The position numbers and the translations under genes were made by a program. 64,000 bases of DNA. Origin: an uncultured Collinsella sp. (GTDB lineage Bacteria; Actinomycetota; Coriobacteriia; Coriobacteriales; Coriobacteriaceae). Shown here piece after piece: positions 26,062 through 34,429 of the stretch (positions are counted from its first letter, which is position 1; every line of letters starts with the position of its first letter). The notes under the pieces are model-generated. The model was not told the DNA's origin. It did not search any database and saw only the letters and a list, made by a program, of their open reading frames with translations. The stretch is from NCBI GenBank assembly GCA_902491565.1, contig CABUIE010000006.1, forward strand, positions 1 to 64,000, written 5' to 3'.

Positions 26062-27822
26062 ATGGAATCGATCGTTAAGTTCTTGGAGAAAGGTCAGCCG
26101 TACTTCGACAAGGTCTCTAAGAACATCTACCTTCAGGCCATTAAAGACGGCTTTTTGGCAGCAATGCCCATCATCCTGTCTTCTTCTGTCTTCCTGCTTA
26201 TTTCGACCCTGCCGGGCGTTGTCGCCACGGTCGGCGGCTTTACGCTGCCCGACTGGTGGAACGTCGACGTCGTGAACTTCTGCAACAAGGTTTACAACTT
26301 CACGATGGGCGTCGTGGGCATCATGGTCGCCGGCACCACCGCAAGCGCGCTGACCGGCTCCAAGAACCGCCGCATGCCTGCTGGCAAGGCCATCAACGCC
26401 ACGAGCACCATGGTCGCCGCCATGTGCGCTATGCTCATCTTGGCCGTTACCCAGACGAGTGCCAAGATCGACGGCGCCGATGTCTCGGTGTTCTTTACCG
26501 ACAACATGGGCACCAAGGGCCTGCTGAGCTCCTTTGTCGCCGCATTTGCCACGGTCAACATCTATGCCTTCTGCATTAAGCGAGACATCACCATCAAGCT
26601 GCCCAAAGAAGTCCCCGGCGCCATCGCCCAGAACTTCCGCGACATCTTCGCCTTCAGCTTCTCCATCCTGTTTGTCGCCGTCATCGACGTTATCTGCCGC
26701 ACCTGCTTGGCCGTCCCGTTTGCCAACGTCATCTCCACGCTGGTGAGCCCGCTGTTCGCCGCTGCCGATTCCTACGCCGGCCTCGCCCTCATCTGGTTCA
26801 TGATCCCGCTGTTCTGGTTCATGGGCATCCACGGCCCCTCGGTCGTTAAGCCTGCCCTCAACGCCGCGCTGTTTGGCAACATCACCACCAACCTCGCCAC
26901 GCTGCAGGCCGGCGGTCACCCCGCCCTCGCCCTGACCGAAAACTTCGGTAACTACATCGGCGAACTCGGCGGCACCGGCGCCACGTTCATTGTCCCGATC
27001 ATCTTCCTGCTCTTTATGCGCTCCAAGCAGCTCAAGGCCGTCGGCAAAGCCTCTGTCGTGCCCGTGATGTTCGCCGTCAACGAGCCGCTGCTGTTCGCCG
27101 CGCCCATCATCCTCAACCCGTACTTCCTGATCCCGTTCCTGTTTGCCCCCGTGGCCAACGTCCTCATTGGTAAGTTCTTCATCGACTTTTTGGGCATGAA
27201 CGGCTTTATCTATGCCATGCCGTGGGCACTCCCCGGACCGATCGGCACCTTCATCGACACCAACTTCCAGCCGATCTCTCTGGTCCTGGTTGTCGTCCTG
27301 CTGGTCGTTGACTTCTTGATCTACTACCCGTTCTGCAAGGCCTACGACAACGTCCTGTGCAAGCAGGAGGCCGAGACCCTGGCCGAAGAAGAGGCCGAGG
27401 AGACCAAGGCCGTCAAGACCGCTGCCGCCCCCGCCGTTGAGGCTCCTGTTGTCGAGACCGCTTCTGCCACTGAGGCCTCCGCAGCTCCGTCCGCCCTTAA
27501 GGGCAAGGATCTGAGGGTTCTGGTTCTGTGCGCTGGCGCCGGCACCTCTGCACTGCTCGCCAACGCGCTTAAGGAAGGCGCCGACGAGCTGGGCATCGAC
27601 ATTACCGCCAACGCCGGTGCCTACGGCAGCCACTACGCCATCATGGACCAGTACAACGTCATCGTCCTGGCTCCGCAGGTTCGCACCTATTACAACGAGA
27701 TGAAGGCCGACACCGACCGCCTGGGCATCACGCTGCTGTCGCCCAAGGGCAAACAGTACATCGACCTCACTAAGGATCCCAAGGGTGCCGTTGCCTGGAT
27801 CGAGGAAAACCTCGAGGCATAA
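26062..27822 (+). CDS. PTS lactose-family EIICB, module 2
   Basis: 586-aa permease with the same plan as module 1: EIIC at about 1-430 (EKGQPYFDKVSKNIYLQAIK, HGPSVVKPALN, FAVNEPLLF), an Ala/Glu/Val-rich linker, and EIIB at about 480-586 with phospho-Cys in VLVLCAGAGTSALLAN. AAGAGGAG precedes the ATG. It lacks EIIA. Substrate not determinable; its partner is the GH1 gene just upstream. Confidence 0.92.
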   Translation: MESIVKFLEKGQPYFDKVSKNIYLQAIKDGFLAAMPIILSSSVFLLISTLPGVVATVGGFTLPDWWNVDVVNFCNKVYNFTMGVVGIMVAGTTASALTGSKNRRMPAGKAINATSTMVAAMCAMLILAVTQTSAKIDGADVSVFFTDNMGTKGLLSSFVAAFATVNIYAFCIKRDITIKLPKEVPGAIAQNFRDIFAFSFSILFVAVIDVICRTCLAVPFANVISTLVSPLFAAADSYAGLALIWFMIPLFWFMGIHGPSVVKPALNAALFGNITTNLATLQAGGHPALALTENFGNYIGELGGTGATFIVPIIFLLFMRSKQLKAVGKASVVPVMFAVNEPLLFAAPIILNPYFLIPFLFAPVANVLIGKFFIDFLGMNGFIYAMPWALPGPIGTFIDTNFQPISLVLVVVLLVVDFLIYYPFCKAYDNVLCKQEAETLAEEEAEETKAVKTAAAPAVEAPVVETASATEASAAPSALKGKDLRVLVLCAGAGTSALLANALKEGADELGIDITANAGAYGSHYAIMDQYNVIVLAPQVRTYYNEMKADTDRLGITLLSPKGKQYIDLTKDPKGAVAWIEENLEA

Positions 27823-27854
27823 GACGCTGACACCACCTGCCGCTTGCAGACAAT

Positions 27855-27894
27855 AAATGGCCCGTGCATCGATGTGTGATGCGCGGGCCATTTT
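27855..27894 (+). terminator. Terminator after EIICB 2
   Basis: AAATGGCCCGTGCATC pairs with GATGCGCGGGCCATTTT, followed by GTTT. Confidence 0.88.
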
Positions 27895-27921
27895 GTTTAG
27901 ACCGCACCCGTCCTCCTGTTC

Positions 27922-27978
27922 ATCTCAATCTGTAACATCTAGCCGAGTTTTTCGGTCCTAGCTGTTACAGATCGAGAT
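27922..27978. repeat. Palindromic repeat family, copy 3 (form A)
   Basis: ATCTCAATCTGTAACATCTAG / CTAGCTGTTACAGATCGAGAT, centre CCGAGTTTTTCGGTC. Confidence 0.85.
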
Positions 27979-28000
27979 GAACGCACAGGCCAAGCCGAAA

Positions 28001-28057
28001 ATCTCAATCTGTAACATGTAGACCACTTTTGACCGTCTAGTTGTTACAGATCGAGAC
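28001..28057. repeat. Palindromic repeat family, copy 4 (form B)
   Basis: ATCTCAATCTGTAACATGTAG / CTAGTTGTTACAGATCGAGAC, centre ACCACTTTTGACCGT. Confidence 0.82.
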
Positions 28058-28080
28058 AAACGGAATAAGCCGGGCCAAAA

Positions 28081-28137
28081 ATCTCGATCCGTAACATCTA
28101 GCCGAGTTTTTGGGTCCTAGCTGTTACAGATTGAGAC
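28081..28137. repeat. Palindromic repeat family, copy 5 (form A)
   Basis: ATCTCGATCCGTAACATCTAG / CTAGCTGTTACAGATTGAGAC, centre CCGAGTTTTTGGGTC. Confidence 0.85.
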
Positions 28138-28159
28138 AAACGGAATAGGCCGAGCACGT

Positions 28160-29170
28160 CTACGCCCGCAAGTCCTTTACGCTGGAACGCTCGACCAACA
28201 CGCCCGAGACGAGCGTACGGCTTCTGGAGCTCGGAGCTTCCAGACCCGCGACGACCTCGTTGAGCGCACGGACGCCCAGCTCGCGGTGGCGAAACTTCAC
28301 CGACGTCAGAATCGAGTTGGGAATCGTCTTATAGAGCTCATCGTCGAAGCCGATCACGGACACATCATTGGGCACACTGAGCCCTTTGTCACGTAGAGCC
28401 ATCATCACGCCGTTTGCCATGCAGTCGTTAGCAGCGAGGACCGCCGTGCAATCGGGCTTATCGGCAAGCACAAGGCCCGCGGCATAGCCACTATCCGCAT
28501 TCCAATCGCCTTGCAGAGGCTCGGGCGGCTCAATGCCACGCGCCTCGAGTGCCGCACGCCAACCTTTCATACGGCACTGGCTCGACAACGACTCTTTCTT
28601 ACCAGAGACGAAGTACACGTTTTTATGCCCGTGGTTCAAGAAGTACTCGCACGCCATGCGCGCGCCGCCCTCTTGGTCGTCACTGACGGTGGAGCAGGTA
28701 GGATGTTCCATCGGTGTGATAATCACCGTCTTGAGGTCCTTCGGTGCCTCAAAGGTATCAAAGTCATCGACCATCTGACGCAGGTTGAAGATCATGCCAT
28801 CAACAGGCAGCTGCGACATCCTACGCGCCGCTTCGGCAAGGGTCATCTTCTCCCCCGCCCGCTTCTTAATCATCGTGAGCGCAAAGCCGCGTTCTTCGGC
28901 GGCATCGGCGATACCGTCAATCATGTCCACGGCGCCGCCCGACAAGTGGAACATCACCACGCCGATGCACCCGTAACGGCCCAACTTGAGCGAACGCGCG
29001 GCAAAGTTGGTTCGAAACCCGAGCGCCTCCATAGCCGAATGGACCTTATCGCGTGTCGACTCTCGCACGCTATTGGGCTCGTTGATCACACGCGAAACCG
29101 TCTTGAGAGAAACGCCCGCGGCAACTGCCACATCATTCATTGAGACATTTTTCTTGTCCATCGTTGCCAC
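28160..29170 (-). CDS. LacI-family regulator 4
   Basis: About 336 aa. GTG 29170 is preferred because GGAG lies five bases upstream; ATG 29161 (MDKKNVSMND) is the other candidate. The helix-turn-helix MNDVAVAAGVSLKTVSRVIN is followed by the hinge RTNFAARSLKLGRYGCIGV and a sensor domain with DGMIFNLRQ and VIGFDDEL. It is divergent from EIICB 3 and has its own operator form, TGACAACGTTGTCA. Confidence 0.92.
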   Translation of the reverse strand: MATMDKKNVSMNDVAVAAGVSLKTVSRVINEPNSVRESTRDKVHSAMEALGFRTNFAARSLKLGRYGCIGVVMFHLSGGAVDMIDGIADAAEERGFALTMIKKRAGEKMTLAEAARRMSQLPVDGMIFNLRQMVDDFDTFEAPKDLKTVIITPMEHPTCSTVSDDQEGGARMACEYFLNHGHKNVYFVSGKKESLSSQCRMKGWRAALEARGIEPPEPLQGDWNADSGYAAGLVLADKPDCTAVLAANDCMANGVMMALRDKGLSVPNDVSVIGFDDELYKTIPNSILTSVKFRHRELGVRALNEVVAGLEAPSSRSRTLVSGVLVERSSVKDLRA

Positions 29171-29243
29171 TGCTTCTCCACTCGGTTCTCTATCGCTTGT
29201 TTTTTGCGTTCTAGCATACACTACCTGCCTGACTGATAAATCA

Positions 29244-29274
29244 ACCGTTTACCGGACAATATCGACCGCTCACC
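29244..29274 (+). promoter_or_regulatory. Tandem ACCGTTYACC motif upstream of module 3
   Basis: ACCGTTTACC (29244-29253) and ACCGCTCACC (29265-29274), spacing 21: the cleanest example in the window. Confidence 0.7.
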
Positions 29275-29302
29275 CGTATATCCTTGTTGCTCTTCCAAAA
29301 AT

Positions 29303-29339
29303 GTCTTACGTTGTCATTAACGAAATGACAACGTTGTCA
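29303..29339 (+). promoter_or_regulatory. LacI-4 operator candidates
   Basis: GTCTTACGTTGTCA (29303-29316) and the perfect palindrome TGACAACGTTGTCA (29326-29339), 23 bases apart, before EIICB 3. Confidence 0.75.
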
Positions 29340-29445
29340 TTTAGCAATGCCTTCCTTAAGCAGGAAGGTTTCCGGGCAGTCCTGACCATCCATCGACGAC
29401 CAGTTCCATCCACATGCATCGCGCATCAAGTAGCAAAGGAGCTTT

Positions 29446-31224
29446 ATGGACGCCATCGTAAAGATGCTCGAAAAGCATCAGCCGTTCTTTGAGAAGATCT
29501 CGAGGAACATCTACCTCCAGGCTATTAAGGACGGATTCCTTGGGTGCATGCCCATCGTCCTCACCTCTTCGATCTTTCTGCTCATTGCCACCCTTCCTGG
29601 CGTAGTTGGCATCACGCTGCCCCAGCCGCTCATCGACTGGTGCAACAAGCTGTACAACTTCACCATGGGCGTCATGGGCATCATGGTCGCCGGCACCACT
29701 GCCAAGAACTTTACGGCTTCCATGAACCGTCGCATGCCCGCCGGCAAGGTGCTCAACGACGGTTCCACCATGGTGGCCGCCCAGTGCAGCATGCTGCTGC
29801 TCGCAGTCACGCAGTTCACCACCAAGTTCAACGGCTCCGAGCTTTCGGTCTTCGATTGCACCAGCATGGGTACGCGTGGTCTGTTCTCGGCCTATATCGC
29901 CGCGTTCATTACCGTTTGGGTCTATAAGTTCTGCGTCTCGCGCGATCTGACCATTAAGCTGCCCAAGGAGGTCCCGGGCGCCATCGCTCAGAACTTCCGT
30001 GACATCATCCCCTTTGGCGGCGCCGTCATCATCTGCGGCATCATCGATGTCGTCGTGCGCAACCTCATGGGCGTTCCGTTCTCCGAGCTGCTCATCAAGC
30101 TGCTCTCCCCGCTCTTCACTGCAGCAGAAACCTATCCTGGCCTTATCCTTATTCAGGCGGCCACCGCGTTCTTCTGGTTCATCGGCGTCCACGGTCCTTC
30201 GATCGTCCAGCCGGGCATCGACCCCATCCGTCTTGCCAACCAGGCCGAGAACCTGCAGGTTCTGCTGGCCGGTGGTCACCCCGCCCATTCCCTCACCTTT
30301 AACATGTCGCTCGTGGGTGAGTTCGGCGGCACCGGCGCCACGTTCATCGTGCCGCTTCTGCTGATTCTCTTTATGAAGTCCAAGCAGCTCAAAGCCGTCG
30401 GTAAGGCCTCGATTGTTCCTGTTGCCTTCGCCGTCAACGAACCGCTGCTCTTTGGCGCGCCGATGATCCTTAACCCCTACATGCTCATCCCCTTTGTTGC
30501 CGCCGGCTGCGTCAATGTGAGTGTTGCCAAGTTCTTTATCGATAACGTGGGCATGAACGGCTTCTCCTTCGTGGTGCCTTGGGCTACTCCTGCCCCCATC
30601 GGCATCTTCATCACCACAAACTTCCAGCTTATCGCCCTGGTGTTTGTCGCAATCATCATCTTGCTGGACGCCATCATCTACCTGCCGTTCTTAAAGGCAT
30701 ACGATAAGCTGCTCTGCGACCAGGAGGCCGAGCGCGCCGCCGAGCTGGGTCTCGAGTCCGATGGTGCTGCCACCATCACCGCCAGCACCTCTGCGCCCGC
30801 TGTCGAGCAGACCGCCGCTTCCGTCGAGCCGACCGCCGCTGCCGCCGACAGCAAGCCTGTCGCCGATCAGCCCGAGCCCGCCTCCGACGCATCCGCTAAG
30901 AAGGATGTCGATGGCCTGAAGGTCCTCGTCCTGTGCGCCGGCGCCGGCACCTCTGCCATGCTCGCCAACGCCATCAAGGAAGGTGCTGCGCAGACCGGAG
31001 AGAACATCGCTTCCTCCGCAGGCGCCTATGGCCAGCACACTGCCATCATGGATCAGTACGACGTTATCGTGCTCGCCCCGCAGGTTCGTAGCTACTACAA
31101 CGACATGAAGGCCGACACCGATCGCCTGGGCATTAAGCTGCTTGCTCCCCGCGGTAAGGAATATATCGACCTTACTCGCGACCCCGCTGGCGCCATCAAG
31201 TGGCTCCGCGAGAACCTCGACTAG
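29446..31224 (+). CDS. PTS lactose-family EIICB, module 3
   Basis: 592-aa permease. EIIC lies at about 1-430 (EKHQPFFEKISRNIYLQAIK, VHGPSIVQPGID, FAVNEPLLF), followed by a long linker rich in Ala, Thr, Val and Pro, and EIIB at about 485-592 with phospho-Cys in VLVLCAGAGTSAMLAN. CAAAGGAG precedes the ATG. No EIIA. It is co-transcribed with lacG 3 across a 75-base gap holding a hairpin. Confidence 0.92.
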   Translation: MDAIVKMLEKHQPFFEKISRNIYLQAIKDGFLGCMPIVLTSSIFLLIATLPGVVGITLPQPLIDWCNKLYNFTMGVMGIMVAGTTAKNFTASMNRRMPAGKVLNDGSTMVAAQCSMLLLAVTQFTTKFNGSELSVFDCTSMGTRGLFSAYIAAFITVWVYKFCVSRDLTIKLPKEVPGAIAQNFRDIIPFGGAVIICGIIDVVVRNLMGVPFSELLIKLLSPLFTAAETYPGLILIQAATAFFWFIGVHGPSIVQPGIDPIRLANQAENLQVLLAGGHPAHSLTFNMSLVGEFGGTGATFIVPLLLILFMKSKQLKAVGKASIVPVAFAVNEPLLFGAPMILNPYMLIPFVAAGCVNVSVAKFFIDNVGMNGFSFVVPWATPAPIGIFITTNFQLIALVFVAIIILLDAIIYLPFLKAYDKLLCDQEAERAAELGLESDGAATITASTSAPAVEQTAASVEPTAAAADSKPVADQPEPASDASAKKDVDGLKVLVLCAGAGTSAMLANAIKEGAAQTGENIASSAGAYGQHTAIMDQYDVIVLAPQVRSYYNDMKADTDRLGIKLLAPRGKEYIDLTRDPAGAIKWLRENLD

Positions 31225-31238
31225 TTCCTCCCTCCGTT

Positions 31239-31265
31239 GGTGCCCGGATCCCCAGTTCGGGCACC
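31239..31265 (+). other. Intercistronic hairpin between EIICB 3 and lacG 3
   Basis: GGTGCCCG pairs with CGGGCACC with an 11-base loop and no T tract. It probably modulates message stability or the ratio of the two products. Confidence 0.6.
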
Positions 31266-31299
31266 TCTCCCTATTCGTATCCCACAGAAAGGATGACTC

Positions 31300-32721
31300 A
31301 TGACCAACCCCATGCAGTTCCCCGACGGCTTTGTGTTTGGCGGCGCCACCGCTGCTTACCAGGTTGAGGGCGAGACCCGTACGCACGGCAAGGGCAAAGT
31401 GCCCTGGGACGATTTCCTGGCTGCTCAGGGTCGCTTCTCCCCCGATCCCGCAAGCGATTTCTACAACAAGTACCCGGTCGATATCGACCTGTGCCAGCGC
31501 TTCGGCATCAACGGTATCCGTGTCTCCATCGCTTGGAGCCGCATCTTCCCCAGCGGCACTGGTGAGATTAACCCCGAGGGTGTTGCCTTCTATCACGAGC
31601 TCTTTGCCACCTGCAATAAAGCCGGCGTTATCCCCTATGTCACGCTCGATCACTTCGATACGCCCGAGGCCTTTTACCAGAACGGCGGCGAGGGCTTCCT
31701 GACGCGCACGACGATCGACGCCTTTGTCGAGTACGCCAAGTTCTGCTTTGCCGAGTTCACCGAGGTCAAGCACTGGTTTACCTTTAACGAGATTCCCGCG
31801 ACCGCCGAGGGCAGCTTTATCGTCGGCAACTGGCCGCACGGCGAGAAGTATCGCCTGGACAAGGCCTTCCAGCTCATGCACAACATGATGGTGGCCCACG
31901 CCAAGGCTGTCGTCGCCTTCCATGAGGGCGGCTTTGAGGGCGAGATCGGCATTGTCCAGAACCTGGAGCCCAAGTACCCCCTCGACCCCAACAACGCCGC
32001 CGACTGCGAGGCAGCTCGCATGGCCGACGTCATCAACAACCGCTGGGTACTCGACGCCACCTTCCGCGGCCACTATGCAGCCGACACCATGGAAGCTGCG
32101 ACCAAGCTGGCCCATATCGCCGGCGGCGAGCTCGACGTTCGTGACGAGGACATCGCCGCGTTGACCGCCGCGCTGCCCTACAACGATTGCCTTGGCGTCA
32201 ACACGTACAAGTGTCAGTTCCTGCGTGCCGCCGAGGGCGAAAACGACATCAACCACAATGGCACTGGCGACAAGGGCTCCTCGCGCTGGTTCCTCAAGGG
32301 CGTGGGCGAGTCATGCGTGCGCGAAGGCGTACCCACCACCGATTGGGACTGGATCATCTATCCCGAGGGCCTCTACGACCTGCTGCTGCGCATTAAGAAC
32401 GATTACCCCAACTACAAGAAGATCTACATCACCGAGAACGGCATGGGCTATAAGGACGACTTCGAGGATGGCTTTATCGACGACGCCCCTCGTATCGACT
32501 ACATGCGCCAGCATCTCGCATGGATCCTCAAGGCAATCGACGGCGGCGTAAACGTCGACGGTTACTTTGTGTGGTCGCTGCAGGACCAGTTCTCCTGGAC
32601 CAACGGCTATAACAAGCGCTACGGCCTGTTCTACATCGACTTTGAGACCCAGAAGCGCTATCCCAAGGCGAGTGCGTACTGGTACAAGAACGTCGCGGAG
32701 ACCGGCCTGCTTATGGCCTAG
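31300..32721 (+). CDS. lacG: 6-phospho-beta-galactosidase (GH1), module 3
   Basis: 473 aa, close paralogue of the module 1 enzyme. It has FGGATAAYQVEGE, TLDHFDTP (His to Asp in the first position relative to module 1), the acid/base Glu in HWFTFNEIP, the nucleophile Glu in YITENGMGY and WSLQDQFSWTNGYNKRYG. It cleaves a phosphorylated beta-galactoside imported by the permease upstream. AAAGGATGACTC precedes the ATG. Confidence 0.93.
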   Translation: MTNPMQFPDGFVFGGATAAYQVEGETRTHGKGKVPWDDFLAAQGRFSPDPASDFYNKYPVDIDLCQRFGINGIRVSIAWSRIFPSGTGEINPEGVAFYHELFATCNKAGVIPYVTLDHFDTPEAFYQNGGEGFLTRTTIDAFVEYAKFCFAEFTEVKHWFTFNEIPATAEGSFIVGNWPHGEKYRLDKAFQLMHNMMVAHAKAVVAFHEGGFEGEIGIVQNLEPKYPLDPNNAADCEAARMADVINNRWVLDATFRGHYAADTMEAATKLAHIAGGELDVRDEDIAALTAALPYNDCLGVNTYKCQFLRAAEGENDINHNGTGDKGSSRWFLKGVGESCVREGVPTTDWDWIIYPEGLYDLLLRIKNDYPNYKKIYITENGMGYKDDFEDGFIDDAPRIDYMRQHLAWILKAIDGGVNVDGYFVWSLQDQFSWTNGYNKRYGLFYIDFETQKRYPKASAYWYKNVAETGLLMA

Positions 32722-32743
32722 TTTCCGCCGCATACCCCCTGTC

Positions 32744-32788
32744 GGCCGTATGCGAATCCCTCCACGGGTTCGCATGCGGCCTTATTTG
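32744..32788 (+). terminator. Terminator after lacG 3
   Basis: GGCCGTATGCGAA pairs with TTCGCATGCGGCC, followed by TTATTTGTTTT. Confidence 0.87.
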
Positions 32789-32815
32789 TTTTGGCTCGGC
32801 CCGAGCTGGCCGTTT

Positions 32816-32872
32816 GTCTCAATCTGTAACATCTAGCAGGGATTTTCGGCCCTAGCTGTTACAGATCAAGAC
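32816..32872. repeat. Palindromic repeat family, copy 6 (form A)
   Basis: GTCTCAATCTGTAACATCTAG / CTAGCTGTTACAGATCAAGAC, centre GGGATTTTCGGC. Confidence 0.82.
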
Positions 32873-32895
32873 AAACAGAACGCCCGAGCAGAAAT

Positions 32896-32952
32896 ATCTC
32901 AATCTGTAACACATAGCCCACTTTTAACCGTCTAACTGTTACAGATCGAGAC
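32896..32952. repeat. Palindromic repeat family, copy 7 (form B)
   Basis: ATCTCAATCTGTAACACATAG / CTAACTGTTACAGATCGAGAC, centre CCCACTTTTAACCGT. Confidence 0.8.
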
Positions 32953-33006
32953 AATAAGATAGTCAAATCCAAACTTTCCAAGCAGTTATGAAGCATGGTT
33001 TCTAGT

Positions 33007-33081
33007 TTTCGGTATCACGAACATACTTTCGGTATCATTTAATGATATTATGATATCGAAAGTATGTTCGTGATACCGAAA
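33007..33081. promoter_or_regulatory. Long palindrome with four TTTCGGTATCA half-sites before fic
   Basis: Arms 33007-33037 and 33051-33081 are 31-nt reverse complements with one mismatch. TTTCGGTATCA occurs at 33007 and 33027, and its complement at 33051 (one mismatch) and 33071, each pair 20 bases apart. The AT-rich centre holds a -10-like TATTAT (33046-33051). The right arm runs into the fic ribosome binding site (AAAGGAG, 33079-33085). Confidence 0.8.
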
Positions 33082-33089
33082 GGAGCCGC

Positions 33090-34322
33090 ATGCGCCAGTT
33101 CGATTACACCACAGTCCCAGCGGAACTCGAAGCAACTCCAATCACCAACCTCCTCCTCTCGATACGCGAGCATAAAGGCCGTCAGCTTGCTCTGAGTCAA
33201 GTCAAACCCGAGCTTCTATCGTCCCTAATGGAGGAGGCTAAGATCCAAAGCACCCGATCCTCCAACGGACTTGAAGGAATTGTTACCACCCAAAAAAGAC
33301 TCAAAGCAATCATGGCGTATTCCGCCAAGCCAAGCTCCCGCGCAGAGGAAGAAATCGCTGGATACCGAGATGCGCTGTCGCTTATTCACGAGCAGCACGA
33401 TTTCATTCCCGTAACGCCATCGGTCATTTTGCAGTTGCATCGTGACCTCATGGTACACACAGCAATCTCGTATGGGGGCCATTGGAAAGATAGCGATAAC
33501 GAAATCATCTCCATCGACGATCAAGGCAATCGATTTGTGCGCTTTAGGCCGCCTTCGGCCCTAGCAACCCCCGGACTTATCGAAGAAGCCTGTCGGTCCC
33601 TCAACGACGCCTTATCTCGTCAAGTTTGCGACCCCCTCCTTATATCATTCCGCTTCATCTTCGATTTTGTCAGCATTCATCCCTTCAACGATGGCAATGG
33701 CAGGATGAGCCGGCTCCTTACAACGCTGCTACTCGAAAAGACTGGATACGACGTTGCGCGTTACATCAGCATCGAACGACTTATTGAAGACAACAAGGCG
33801 CTCTACTACAACGCCCTCGCTGCAAGCTCCATTGGATGGAATGAAAATCAAAACACCGAAGCACCCTTTATCCGTTTCATGCTCGGAACAACCCTGGCCG
33901 CCTACCGACAGCTCGAGCAGCGTACCCTAATTGAATCAAGCACTCGTCCCATGTCGAAGCAAGCGCGCATCGCCGTTCTATTTCAACAGAGACCCGGCGT
34001 CATTAAGAAATCCGACATCCGATCCAACTGCCCCGATATCAGCGAGGTTACCGTTAAACGAACCCTCGGTCAGCTTGTTAGTTGCAGCGCAATCGAAAAA
34101 ACAGGAGCGGGTCGTTCGACGGGCTACATACTCAAAGACGTCCATGCTCTAGAACTATTCTTGCAATCCACAATACCCGATAGCGAGGCCGCAATAACAA
34201 AAGAGGCTCCAAAGGATAAGCTCCTTGAACGTGTAAACCACGCCGAGGATGAAAGCAGAGAGGGGCTCTATGAAGACTACGATTCATTCTCAAGGGACAT
34301 AAAGACGAAATACGGAGTCTAG
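33090..34322 (+). CDS. Fic-family protein with C-terminal winged-helix domain
   Basis: 410 aa. The Fic active-site motif HPFNDGNGRMSR at 197-208 is complete, so transfer of AMP (or another nucleotide) to a target hydroxyl is expected. SNGLEG at 58-63 fits the inhibitory (S/T)xxxE(G/N) helix, here N-terminal to the core, so the enzyme is probably self-inhibited. Residues about 285-345 look like a winged helix-turn-helix (RIAVLFQQRPGVIKKSDIRS, then VTVKRTLGQL). Codon use is clearly more A/T-rich than in its neighbours, suggesting transfer. It stands alone behind a striking palindrome; no antitoxin gene is adjacent. Confidence 0.92.
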   Translation: MRQFDYTTVPAELEATPITNLLLSIREHKGRQLALSQVKPELLSSLMEEAKIQSTRSSNGLEGIVTTQKRLKAIMAYSAKPSSRAEEEIAGYRDALSLIHEQHDFIPVTPSVILQLHRDLMVHTAISYGGHWKDSDNEIISIDDQGNRFVRFRPPSALATPGLIEEACRSLNDALSRQVCDPLLISFRFIFDFVSIHPFNDGNGRMSRLLTTLLLEKTGYDVARYISIERLIEDNKALYYNALAASSIGWNENQNTEAPFIRFMLGTTLAAYRQLEQRTLIESSTRPMSKQARIAVLFQQRPGVIKKSDIRSNCPDISEVTVKRTLGQLVSCSAIEKTGAGRSTGYILKDVHALELFLQSTIPDSEAAITKEAPKDKLLERVNHAEDESREGLYEDYDSFSRDIKTKYGV

Positions 34323-34429
34323 TCATATCCCAGAATAGCCTCATCCTTGTTGCCCAAAGTTATTTACGCGTCATTGTGAAGCGATAACCCCTGCGCCGGC
34401 AGGGGCAGAAGTATCGTCTGTAGCATTAG

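Noticed and set aside
25822..27891. 689-codon minus-strand open frame over EIICB 2
   Set aside because: Same reason: antisense to a recognised permease, low-complexity composition, no ribosome binding site.
22912..32952. Repeats considered as a CRISPR array
   Set aside because: The copies are palindromic, occur in three dispersed clusters, have short uniform gaps of about 20-30 bases that are not spacer-like, and no cas gene is nearby.
33090..34322. Fic gene as part of a classical two-gene toxin-antitoxin system
   Set aside because: No small antitoxin gene flanks it, and the inhibitory helix motif is inside the protein itself.
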